Of a stretch of 12,758 nt of DNA, positions 6,119 to 12,758 are shown piece after piece. The DNA lies in contig JAGXLE010000015.1 in NCBI GenBank assembly GCA_018334855.1, forward strand, positions 1 through 12,758. The letters run 5' to 3'. Under the pieces are notes generated by a model. The model did not search any database, was not told the DNA's origin, and worked only from the letters and a program-made list of their open reading frames with translations. Each line of letters begins with the position of its first letter. Positions within the stretch are counted from its first letter, which is position 1. Source of the stretch: Desulfobacterales bacterium. GTDB taxonomy: Bacteria; Desulfobacterota; Desulfobacteria; Desulfobacterales; Desulfosalsimonadaceae. A program made the position numbers and the translations under genes.

Positions 6119-7624
6119 TTATAAATTTGCCGACAGTGAGACGGCCACTGCATTGCGCCGGTAATCAAACAACCCGGTATTGGAATCATTACGCGTAAAA
6201 CTATAATCCAGAACAATATCGAGCCAGTCCGAATACAGCTTACGAGACAATGAAACCGCCCCGAAGTAGCGGTGATCCTCACGGGTGATGGCTGTCGCCG
6301 GATCGGCCTGATCATAGTCTTTCCAGTTGTATATACCGATCACCATAAACCGGGTTTTGTCATCAATCTCGTATTCCAGGCTTAAACGTGCCTCGAATTC
6401 ATCATAGGACTCATATCCGGCATCCGCATCATTGGCTTTAAATCCGATGCCTCCGGATAAATAATGTTTGCCTTCCGACAGGAGATGCACCACATCAGCA
6501 CCCACTTCATGACTCCTGCCGTCGCACGCTTCTGAATTGAAATAATTGTTATCCTCAAAGGCATAGCTTAACGTGCACAGGGTTTTCCCGGATGCCTGCC
6601 AGGTCAATTCGGGCCGCAACTCATGGCGCCTGAGGAAGCTGTCCGCATGCACCCAGTAATAGGCGGGCCGGTAGGAAAAATCGAGAAAGAACGGGGCATA
6701 ATCGTATTGCAAGAACAAATTACCGATGCTGCCCGTGATATCATATTCGGTCAGATCTGAATGGCGGGTTTGGTAATGACTGTAGCCCACGCCGGCCCGC
6801 ATCCGCTGCCGGTCCAGCACATTAAAGCGGCCTGACAAATATCCGGAAAAAAGCCAGTCGCTTTCATCCGAGATGGTGGAAACGTTAAGATCGTCATCCT
6901 CGGGCTGTAGGCAGACATTGTCATCATATTGCATGCCGGCTTTGACGTATAGCCGGTAGCGCTTCCGGGCTTGCTGTTCCAGCTTCAGGCGCCTGCGCCA
7001 TTGCCGCGCGGCTTCTTTCAAAGAAATTGGAGCATCGGATGCAATGATATAATTGAATCGCTCAAGCGCCCCGGATATGTCCCCCTGGCGATACAGGCAG
7101 ATGCCGATGTAATAGGCGGCATTGGGTTGAATGCCTGGACTTAAGTCGATAGCCCGGGTCAGATATTTCACCGCTTTTTCAAATCGCTCGGTCTTATAAA
7201 GTGCGAGGCCAGCATAATATAATGCCAGCACATCCCGGGGCGCCTCCTTGACCGCGGCCGCAAACAGATCCGCGGCCACGGAAAAGTTCTCCTTCAAATA
7301 ATATCCCATGGCCCGGTCATACCTGATTCCCAATCGATCCGGATCATCGGCCCAAACTGTTTGCAGGTGGCGCAAGGCCGAATCCGGCGCATTTAATTTC
7401 AGGAAGGTTCTGCCCAGATAGTGATTGGCCTGCAAACTGTCAGGGGCTGCGGCCAGGGCCTTTTTAAAATACATTCTAGCGCTTTTATAATTCCCCTGTT
7501 CATATGCGAACACGCCAAGCCCGTAATAGGCCTCATACACGTTCGACTCGACAGCTGCGGCACTGCCGCCGGTCAAACCGACCATTACAAAGAGCAGCCC
7601 GGTGATAATCAAAGTCCGATGCAT
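6119..7624 (-). CDS. Outer-membrane protein with N-terminal TPR domain and C-terminal beta-barrel
   Basis: A 501-residue protein with a signal peptide (1-24, ending GGSAAAVES). Five TPR units follow at about 29-198, with typical signatures such as AYYGLGVFAYEQGNYKSA and ALYYAGLALYKTERFEKA. A basic linker (205-223) leads into a domain of alternating-residue beta-strands (about 224-501) that begins VKAGMQYDDNV and ends in VSLSANL, as expected for a 12-16-strand barrel. The layout resembles TPR-barrel proteins such as the Slam/DUF560 group, but the exact family is not certain. The start is set at ATG 7624 because AGGAG lies six bases upstream; a TTG at 7645 is open but has no such support. It is the middle gene of a minus-strand trio, 81 bp after the HD-GYP gene and 11 bp before the FecR gene. 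A role in assembling, exporting or sensing surface material is inferred only. Confidence 0.88.
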   Translation of the reverse strand: MHRTLIITGLLFVMVGLTGGSAAAVESNVYEAYYGLGVFAYEQGNYKSARMYFKKALAAAPDSLQANHYLGRTFLKLNAPDSALRHLQTVWADDPDRLGIRYDRAMGYYLKENFSVAADLFAAAVKEAPRDVLALYYAGLALYKTERFEKAVKYLTRAIDLSPGIQPNAAYYIGICLYRQGDISGALERFNYIIASDAPISLKEAARQWRRRLKLEQQARKRYRLYVKAGMQYDDNVCLQPEDDDLNVSTISDESDWLFSGYLSGRFNVLDRQRMRAGVGYSHYQTRHSDLTEYDITGSIGNLFLQYDYAPFFLDFSYRPAYYWVHADSFLRRHELRPELTWQASGKTLCTLSYAFEDNNYFNSEACDGRSHEVGADVVHLLSEGKHYLSGGIGFKANDADAGYESYDEFEARLSLEYEIDDKTRFMVIGIYNWKDYDQADPATAITREDHRYFGAVSLSRKLYSDWLDIVLDYSFTRNDSNTGLFDYRRNAVAVSLSANL

Positions 7625-7630
7625 GACATT

Positions 7631-7635
7631 CTCCT
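7631..7635 (-). promoter_or_regulatory. Ribosome-binding site fixing the start of the TPR/beta-barrel gene
   Basis: AGGAG on the minus strand, followed by a six-base spacer and ATG at 7624. It overlaps the longer TTG-initiated frame and so argues for the ATG start. Confidence 0.75.
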
Positions 7636-7705
7636 GTTTTGTCAATGACTCAAATAAAGCCTTGTTTTACTTAAAGGATTACGCCCCGATTGATCCCCGC
7701 TGCTG

Positions 7706-8926
7706 TCACCCCTGGAATTTATTCTCAATGGCCTGAATAACGCCGTAAATATCGAAAAATACAGCCACCAGTTCAGGGTCAAAAGCTTTCCCGGCCCGCG
7801 CTTCAATCGTTTCCAGAACCCTGTGTTCAGGCCATGATTCTTTATACACCCGCTTCGAACTCAATGCGTCATATACGTCCGCCAGGGCGACAATCCGGGC
7901 GGCCAGGGGAATTTCCGTGCCGCTTTTAGGGGGCCATATACAGTCGTCTTCATTGAAAAGATCATTGATTTTTCCGGGATAACCCGACCCGTCCCATTTC
8001 TCATGGTGATTCAGGGCTATTTCCTGGCACATGGCATCCAGGGGGGAGGTCTGGTTAACAAACAGCCGGCTGCCATAGATGGTATGCTTTTTGATAATAT
8101 CAAACTCCTTATCCGTTAACTTGCCGGGTTTTTTTAATATATGATCCGGGGCGCCGATTTTTCCGATGTCATGGAGCATGGAGGCAAGCCGGATCAGATC
8201 CCTGTTTCGTTTCATTTCCTGCGTTCCCAATCCGTTTTTGGCGGCCCACCGCTGGTAAATTTCCGAAGAAATCGCGCCAACCCGCTGAACGTGAGCCCCG
8301 GTTTCGGAGGGATCACGCAATTCGGCCATTTTGACCATGCGAAGAATCAATTCCCGGTTCATCACGCCCCGTTCAATGGCCACGGCAGCATTGTTGGCAA
8401 ATATTTGAACGCCCATCTGACTGTCTTTTGAAAATGCGACCACCCGCCCATTGTCATCTTTGGCATTAATAAGCTGCATCACTCCCATCAACCGGTCCTG
8501 GTGGGTAATCAACGGCAAAGCCAGCATGGATAAGGTTCTATATCCGGATTTGTAATCATATGCGGGGTTGAAAGCATAGGGCAATTCCGGCGACATTTGA
8601 TAGGCATCGGCAATGGCAAGCGTTTCTTTGGTCAGGGCCACATGCCCTACAATGGAGGTCTCACTAATTGGCAGGGTATAATCTATGTATAAGGCCTCCC
8701 GCCCGGTATTATCGCGAAACAGGGTGTCGTTGTGAACATAGCCGAATCGAAGCAGGTCCTCTTCGGCGATAAATATCGAGCCGGCATCGGCGTTTGCTAT
8801 GCGCCGGGACTCATACAGGATTTTATCCAGAATGGCATCGACATCTTTTAAATGGTTAAGCTCCTCGATCGTCTCCAGGATCGAGTGAACCTGATGGCAG
8901 GTAAATTCATCAAAATGGAAAGCCAT
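7706..8926 (-). CDS. GAF - HD-GYP cyclic-di-GMP phosphodiesterase
   Basis: A 406-residue cytoplasmic protein without membrane segments. A GAF sensor domain covers about 15-190 (LSMLALPLITHQDRLMGVMQ is its typical core). An HD-GYP domain covers about 195-400. The metal and catalytic motifs are intact: His212, HD at 252-253 in LHDIGKIG, His281, HHEKWDGSGYP (307-317) and ALADVYDAL (348-356). It should therefore hydrolyse c-di-GMP to pGpG or GMP under control of a ligand or redox signal bound by GAF; the ligand is not evident. There is no receiver domain, so it is not a two-component regulator. ATG 8926 is preferred because GAGGGT lies five bases upstream; the longer GTG start at 8938 overlaps that site. 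It heads a probable operon with the TPR/barrel and FecR genes and is divergent from the adenylate cyclase. Confidence 0.93.
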   Translation of the reverse strand: MAFHFDEFTCHQVHSILETIEELNHLKDVDAILDKILYESRRIANADAGSIFIAEEDLLRFGYVHNDTLFRDNTGREALYIDYTLPISETSIVGHVALTKETLAIADAYQMSPELPYAFNPAYDYKSGYRTLSMLALPLITHQDRLMGVMQLINAKDDNGRVVAFSKDSQMGVQIFANNAAVAIERGVMNRELILRMVKMAELRDPSETGAHVQRVGAISSEIYQRWAAKNGLGTQEMKRNRDLIRLASMLHDIGKIGAPDHILKKPGKLTDKEFDIIKKHTIYGSRLFVNQTSPLDAMCQEIALNHHEKWDGSGYPGKINDLFNEDDCIWPPKSGTEIPLAARIVALADVYDALSSKRVYKESWPEHRVLETIEARAGKAFDPELVAVFFDIYGVIQAIENKFQG

Positions 8927-8930
8927 GTAA

Positions 8931-8936
8931 ACCCTC
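8931..8936 (-). promoter_or_regulatory. Ribosome-binding site deciding the start of the HD-GYP gene
   Basis: GAGGGT on the minus strand, four to five bases before ATG 8926. The alternative GTG start (8938) overlaps this sequence and has no site of its own. Confidence 0.6.
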
Positions 8937-8981
8937 ACGGCGGTGGGGGGGATACAATAAAAATAATTTGGTAATATAAGC

Positions 8982-9050
8982 TGCCGCTGAATCTCAATAT
9001 AACTTGCCGGGCAAATGGCTGTGTCAGACGCAGTAGGAGAGCCGTAGAAG
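8982..9050. repeat. Possible decayed copy of the core of the 3356-3554 element
   Basis: Bases 9017-9036 match 3429-3448 at 17 of 20 positions without a gap, including the identical decamer GACGCAGTAG. Similar short sequences flank it (TGCCGC at 8982 versus 3381, and a GTAGAAGTTG versus GCAGAATTG region). The terminal inverted repeats are not recognisable here, so this may be a relic or chance. Confidence 0.25.
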
Positions 9051-9129
9051 TTGTGATTGAAGCGAAATGCTGAAAAATATGTTTGTTTTTAACAAAAAAA
9101 CAGCCTATACATATAGACAACCTTACTTA

Positions 9130-9158
9130 AATCTGCAAAAATTTTTCTGCAATGTCAA
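9130..9158 (-). promoter_or_regulatory. Candidate promoter for the HD-GYP operon
   Basis: On the minus strand a perfect -35 hexamer TTGACA (9158-9153) is followed after 17 bases by CAGATT (9135-9130), which matches the -10 consensus at only three positions. The spacer contains an A5T5 tract that would bend the DNA. The poor -10 suggests either an activator-dependent promoter or a chance match. Confidence 0.3.
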
Positions 9159-9168
9159 TTAAAAATTT

Positions 9169-9294
9169 ATGCTGTATTGGCATGAAAAGCGTGACATTCT
9201 AACGGCATGCCTTAAAAACTATGCCTTCTTTCCAGACAACTATCCGGAGCTTCGCATTGATAACGGCGGAGCCACGGGGTTGTTTCTGAAATAA
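9169..9294 (+). CDS. Possible 41-residue small ORF upstream of the adenylate cyclase
   Basis: ATG at 9169 opens a frame that ends TAA at 9292-9294, 31 bp before the cyclase start. The product is mixed in composition and protein-like, with the stretch NYAFFPDNYPELRIDNGG near its end. An in-frame stop at 9160 rules out extension upstream, and no ribosome-binding site precedes the ATG. It may be a leader peptide gene, a remnant of a longer gene, or chance. No family is recognised. Confidence 0.25.
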   Translation: MLYWHEKRDILTACLKNYAFFPDNYPELRIDNGGATGLFLK

Positions 9295-9325
9295 TAGGCG
9301 GGCGGCGGCAAGGCATCGGGTTGCG

Positions 9326-11572
9326 GTGATGCGTCCACTGATCAATACATCCCCCTTTTTCTGGGCTATTCTGGTCATTTTGGGAGTCATGACGGCCTAT
9401 CTAATCGGGCTTGACTTCCTTGACCACATGGAGCTCAAAACCATTGATCTGCGTTTCCGGGCCCGGGGTGAAATTGCAGCCGGGTCGCAGGTGACGGTGG
9501 CGGCAATCGATGAAAAAAGCATTGATCGGGAAGGCAAATGGGTCTGGCCGAGAAGAAAGTTTGCCAAACTGGTGGACAAGCTGTCGGCAGCCGGGGCCAA
9601 AGTAATTGCATTCGACATCGGCTTCCTTGATCCCGATAAAAACGATCGGCTGCAATCCCTGGAAACCATAATACAAAGGCTGAAAGATCTGGGCATAAAA
9701 GATGCCTCCCTGTCGGCCGATCTCGCTGAGCTGAAACGCTTTTCGGACAATGATCAGCTTTTGGCCGCCGCCATTCGAAATGCCGGATCAAAGGTGGTGC
9801 TGGGTTATTTTTTCCAAATGGATCCTGAGGCTGCCGAGCATTCAGGCCAGCAGCAGTGGCGGGAGCATATCGAGGCCGTTGAGAGCTCCCGCTACAGGCG
9901 GGTATTTTATGCGTCAGGGGCTGCCCGGGAAGTGCCGTTTATCAAGGCAAACATGCCTGAATCCAATATTCAGGAAATCGCTGAGGCTGCCGAATACAGC
10001 GGCCATTTCAACATGCTTTCTGATCAAGACGGTGTTATCCGGAGGATTCCCTGCGTGCTGGAATGCCGAAACACCCTTTACGCGCATCTTTGTATGAAAA
10101 CCCTGGCCGCTTACCTGGGGGCCCCGTTATCGCTTCACGTGGCTGATTACGGAGTGGAAAGACTCAGTATCGGGGGGCTTGATATCCCCACCGATGAACT
10201 GGGCCGGCTTATGGTCAATTACCGCGGCGGCCCACGGCATTTCGACCACATTTCGGTCACGGATATCTTAAACGACCAGGTGGATGACGGCCGAATCCGC
10301 GACAAGATTGTCCTTGTCGGGGTGACCGCTGTCGGCATCTATGATCTCCGGGTGACCCCTTTTTCCAATGTGCTGCCTGGCCTCGAGGTCCACGCCAATC
10401 TGATCGACAGCATTCTTGCTGAAGATTTTTTGCGCCAGCCGTCATGGGGGGCTGTTTTGGATATCCTGGGCATGCTGGCCGGCGGTCTGCTCCTTGGGTT
10501 TGTCTTGCCCAGGATCGGAGCAACAGCCGGTGCGCTGCTGGCGCTGCTTATCGGGGTGAGCTATGTCGGCGTTTGCCAGATGCTGTTTTCCAAGGCGGGC
10601 ATAGTTGTTAATATTGTTTATCCCCTGCTGGTGTTTATCCTTATCTATCTTGTCCTCTCCCTTCACCGTTACCTGGTCCAGGAAAGCCAGAAACGTTTCA
10701 TTAAGAATGCATTTGCCACCTACCTCTCCCCTGCCGTGGTCGAGCAGCTTATCGCCTCGCCTGAAAAATTAGTACTGGGCGGGGAAAAGCGTGAGATAAC
10801 AGCTTTTTTCTCGGACGTGGAGGGTTTTACCAGCATTTCGGAAAAGCTCGACCCGGCGGCCCTGGTGGACCTGTTAAACGAATTTTTGACGGAGATGACC
10901 GATCTTGTACTTGAAAATGCCGGGATGGTGGATAAGTTTGAAGGCGATGCGATTATCGCCATGTTCGGGGCGCCCAATCATCTCAACAACCACGCCCAGG
11001 CCGCCTGCCATGCCGCCATTGACATGCAAAAGCGGCTCGACGCGCTGCGATCGAAATGGGAGCAGGAAAAGGGGGTGTGTATCCGGATGCGTGCCGGTCT
11101 ATACTCCGGTCCGGCGATTGTGGGAAACATGGGGTCAAAAAACCGGATGGATTATACGATGATGGGCGATACCGTCAATACGGCAGCCAGACTCGAAGGG
11201 GTCAATAAATTTTACGGCACCTACATTATGATCGGGAAAAGCACCTATAAGGCCGCCTCGGATACGATTTTTGCCCGGGAAATCGATTCGATCAACGTGG
11301 TCGGAAAAACACGGCCGGTGCAAATTTATCAGTTAATCGGGTACGCGGAAGAAGTCGATGATTCCATGCGCCAGGTAAAAGCGCTTTATGAAAAGGGCCT
11401 TTACGCTTACCGGAACCGGCAGTGGCAAGACGCCATCGGCTTTTTTGAGCAGGTGCTTTCGATTCGGCCCGATGATAAACCCAGCCTGATCATGGTCGAG
11501 CGGTGCCGCCAATACCAGACGAACCCGCCGGACGATAAGTGGAATGGCGCTTATAGCATGGCAAACAAGTAA
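9326..11572 (+). CDS. Membrane CHASE2-sensor adenylate cyclase (class III) with C-terminal TPR-like tail
   Basis: A 748-residue inner-membrane enzyme making cAMP from ATP. TM1 (about 10-30) is followed by a periplasmic CHASE2 domain (about 35-370; IDLRFRARG and VAAIDEKSIDREGKWVWPR are typical of its start). Three closely spaced helices follow (about 378-396, 398-420, 424-446) and a short linker leads into the catalytic domain (488-670). All class III residues are present: metal-binding Asp497 (FSDVEGFT) and Asp541 (KFEGDAIIAMFG), adenine-selecting Lys537 with Thr611, and transition-state Asn618 and Arg622 (GDTVNTAARLE). Residues 683-730 look like one TPR helix pair. The frame opens at GTG 9326 or ATG 9329, with only a poor ribosome-binding site; an in-frame stop at 9287 excludes an earlier start. 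It is divergent from the HD-GYP operon and convergent with a kinase gene that appears to carry a cyclic-nucleotide-binding domain. Confidence 0.95.
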   Translation: MMRPLINTSPFFWAILVILGVMTAYLIGLDFLDHMELKTIDLRFRARGEIAAGSQVTVAAIDEKSIDREGKWVWPRRKFAKLVDKLSAAGAKVIAFDIGFLDPDKNDRLQSLETIIQRLKDLGIKDASLSADLAELKRFSDNDQLLAAAIRNAGSKVVLGYFFQMDPEAAEHSGQQQWREHIEAVESSRYRRVFYASGAAREVPFIKANMPESNIQEIAEAAEYSGHFNMLSDQDGVIRRIPCVLECRNTLYAHLCMKTLAAYLGAPLSLHVADYGVERLSIGGLDIPTDELGRLMVNYRGGPRHFDHISVTDILNDQVDDGRIRDKIVLVGVTAVGIYDLRVTPFSNVLPGLEVHANLIDSILAEDFLRQPSWGAVLDILGMLAGGLLLGFVLPRIGATAGALLALLIGVSYVGVCQMLFSKAGIVVNIVYPLLVFILIYLVLSLHRYLVQESQKRFIKNAFATYLSPAVVEQLIASPEKLVLGGEKREITAFFSDVEGFTSISEKLDPAALVDLLNEFLTEMTDLVLENAGMVDKFEGDAIIAMFGAPNHLNNHAQAACHAAIDMQKRLDALRSKWEQEKGVCIRMRAGLYSGPAIVGNMGSKNRMDYTMMGDTVNTAARLEGVNKFYGTYIMIGKSTYKAASDTIFAREIDSINVVGKTRPVQIYQLIGYAEEVDDSMRQVKALYEKGLYAYRNRQWQDAIGFFEQVLSIRPDDKPSLIMVERCRQYQTNPPDDKWNGAYSMANK

Positions 11573-11638
11573 TTTAAACCAAAAGACTATCCAATCCCCC
11601 ATCAGCAGCCGGTCCTGATAAGCCGCAAACGCAGCGAT

Positions 11639-11667
11639 CCAGGCAAAAGCCGTATCTGGTATTTTTT
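11639..11667 (+). terminator. Weak candidate terminator of the adenylate cyclase gene
   Basis: CCAG (11639-11642) can pair with CTGG (11656-11659), with a small GGC/GCC hairpin inside, followed by TA and six T residues ending at 11667, exactly at the stop codon of the convergent kinase gene. The four-base stem is too short for a confident call. Confidence 0.25.
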
Positions 11668-12758
11668 CAAATATCTATAAAATCGGTACTTTTGAGCTGA
11701 ATTCCGTGCCCTTTGGCCTTGTCTGTGAACTCTTCTAAAAGTTTATTTAAAACAATCTGCTGTTCGTCTTCATAAAAAAGGAAAACCGATGCCATTTTTC
11801 TTCTTCTATGATGCTGGTTGTCCATGGTTTCGGCATGTATAATCGCCTTAAGGCATTCCATGGCTTCATAGGCGTTTTGAAAGCGTTCATCCGGGTTTTG
11901 CCGACAGCATTTTAAAACAAATTGCCGCAGTTCGTCAGGAACGTCTGAAGGGAATTCCGCCCATTCGCTCAACTCTTCGTTTGCATGCAAATCCAAAAGA
12001 TTGGTCAGGTCATCTTCGGGAAAAGGTCGTTTGCCATTTATCATCTCATAGGCCATTATGCCAAGCGCATATAAATCCGTTCGCACATCCACGGGGTCGC
12101 CTTCAACCTGCTCCGGTGAGGCGTAAAAAATCGTTCCGGCAAGATTGAAATTTTCTGTACCGGGCGCACAGGCCAACCCGAAGTCCAGGATCTTGATCAT
12201 GTCGTCGGGAAGAACGAAAATGTTGGCGGGCTTAATGTCCTGATGGATGATGCCTTGACTGTGGGCATAGGATAGCCCCTTAAGGATCTGTGTCAGGTAA
12301 TTGGCGATTTTGCCGTACTCCAGTGATCCGAGTGTGTCCAAAATGCGGCGAAGGGGTTTGCCCTCCAGATATTCCATAATAATAAACGCCGTCCGGTAGA
12401 TTTCCTCGATATCATAGATTTTAACAATGTTTGGATGGACCATCCGGGCGATGATATGGGCCTCATCCTTGAATTTGCTCTGAAAAGTGGGCTCCATGGC
12501 CATATCGTGCTTTAGCATTTTAATGGCCACAGGCATCCGAAGCATTGAATGTATACCCGAATACACCAGGCTCCAGCCGCCCATGCCAAGCTTTTGCCGA
12601 ATCGTGTATTTGCCGATGGTACGTTCCGATACGACCGGGGCGCTTTCAAACCGATTTGTCACCATCTCTGTTAAAAAAATCCGCAGATCAGGATTTAATT
12701 CGGCAATAGATTCAAAATCATCCTTTTCAAGCTTCCAGACTTTTGCCGGGCTCTCAGT
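11667..12758 (-). CDS. Cyclic-nucleotide-binding domain / Ser-Thr protein kinase fusion (N-terminus beyond the right edge)
   Basis: The frame is open from the right edge to TGA at 11667 (363 residues visible). Counting from the first visible ATG (12665), the eukaryotic-type kinase domain covers about 20-275: glycine loop LGMGGWSLVY (26-35), Lys49 in VAIK, Glu68, catalytic loop HQDIKPAN (141-148), DFG at 161-163, and SPE at 183-185 in the APE position. All catalytic residues are present, so it should be active. The HQD form (usually HRD) makes it a non-RD kinase. The tail (280-332) has no membrane segment or PASTA repeats, so the kinase is cytosolic. Upstream of that ATG, 31 further codons continue without a stop (AKVWKLEKDDFESIAELNPD and onward into FLTEMVTNRF). 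They match the last strands and C-terminal helix of a cyclic-nucleotide-binding domain. The ATG has no ribosome-binding site, so the real start lies outside. The gene faces the adenylate cyclase gene end to end, 94 bp apart. Confidence 0.9.
   Translation of the reverse strand, partial: TESPAKVWKLEKDDFESIAELNPDLRIFLTEMVTNRFESAPVVSERTIGKYTIRQKLGMGGWSLVYSGIHSMLRMPVAIKMLKHDMAMEPTFQSKFKDEAHIIARMVHPNIVKIYDIEEIYRTAFIIMEYLEGKPLRRILDTLGSLEYGKIANYLTQILKGLSYAHSQGIIHQDIKPANIFVLPDDMIKILDFGLACAPGTENFNLAGTIFYASPEQVEGDPVDVRTDLYALGIMAYEMINGKRPFPEDDLTNLLDLHANEELSEWAEFPSDVPDELRQFVLKCCRQNPDERFQNAYEAMECLKAIIHAETMDNQHHRRRKMASVFLFYEDEQQIVLNKLLEEFTDKAKGHGIQLKSTDFIDI

Larger units (their letters stand above)
8927..9325. 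other. Divergent promoter region between the HD-GYP operon and the adenylate cyclase
   Basis: About 400 bp of AT-rich DNA that must contain the promoters of both divergent units. Visible elements are a palindrome CTATACATATAG (9105-9116), an AAAAATTTTT tract flanked by TGC/GCA (9134-9151), the 8-bp palindrome GGCATGCC (9204-9211) and a T-rich/A-rich pair at 9081-9100. A stretch at 8982-9050 resembles part of the inverted-repeat element at 3356. No CRP-type TGTGA-N6-TCACA palindrome was found. Confidence 0.5.

Noticed and set aside
9049..9065. CRP-like half site TTGTGATT near the cyclase/HD-GYP promoters
   Set aside because: Only one half is present; no TCACA arm follows at the right distance.
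8935..9120. 61-codon minus-strand ORF upstream of the HD-GYP gene
   Set aside because: Composition is that of translated AT-rich spacer with a terminal proline run. It overlaps the ribosome-binding site of the HD-GYP gene and has no site of its own.
9176..9195. Possible sigma-54 promoter (TTGGCATG...GCGTG)
   Set aside because: The GG and GC elements are eight bases apart instead of ten, and the TTGCA part is missing.
1..12758. CRISPR array, tRNA, rRNA, integrase or transposase genes
   Set aside because: No regularly spaced repeats, cloverleaf-forming sequence with conserved T-loop, or recombinase motifs were seen on either strand.

Overview
The window (about 12.8 kb, moderate GC) looks like chromosomal DNA from a Gram-negative bacterium, most likely a sulfate-reducer-type deltaproteobacterium (Desulfobacterota). 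This placement is inferred from protein style and gene content: a long acyl-CoA dehydrogenase of the DmdC/AcdB type, a CHASE2 adenylate cyclase, a FecR-domain protein beside a TPR/beta-barrel protein, and GAF/HD-GYP signalling. No rRNA, tRNA, CRISPR array, transposase or phage gene was seen.

Left part (1-3292). The last codons of an unrecognised plus-strand gene converge on a minus-strand pair: a long-chain-type acyl-CoA dehydrogenase followed by a secreted MltB-family lytic transglycosylase. The pair is separated by 93 bp that contains a perfect 11-bp inverted repeat.

Intergenic region 3293-4045. This is the least ordinary non-coding stretch. It holds a 199-bp MITE-like element with perfect 14-bp terminal inverted repeats and two internal palindromes. 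A promoter with both consensus sigma-70 hexamers follows, pointing right. On the opposite strand there is a small ORF followed by a good intrinsic terminator. The promoter appears to lead, through a long structured leader, to a secreted TPR/TatT-like protein gene (4046-4915).

Right part (5052-12758). This is a signalling locus. A minus-strand run reads GAF-HD-GYP c-di-GMP phosphodiesterase, then TPR plus beta-barrel outer-membrane protein, then periplasmic FecR-domain protein. Divergent from it is a membrane CHASE2 adenylate cyclase with all class III catalytic residues. Convergent on the cyclase gene is a Ser/Thr protein kinase whose reading frame runs off the right edge of the window. The 31 codons upstream of its first visible ATG match the end of a cyclic-nucleotide-binding domain.

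The simplest reading is a two-messenger envelope-sensing system. The periplasmic CHASE2 domain controls cAMP synthesis, cAMP acts on a cNMP-domain/kinase fusion (a bacterial counterpart of the PKA/PKG principle), and the HD-GYP enzyme and the FecR/TPR-barrel module are candidate co-regulated outputs or sensors. Domain assignments are well supported; the wiring between the genes is inference.
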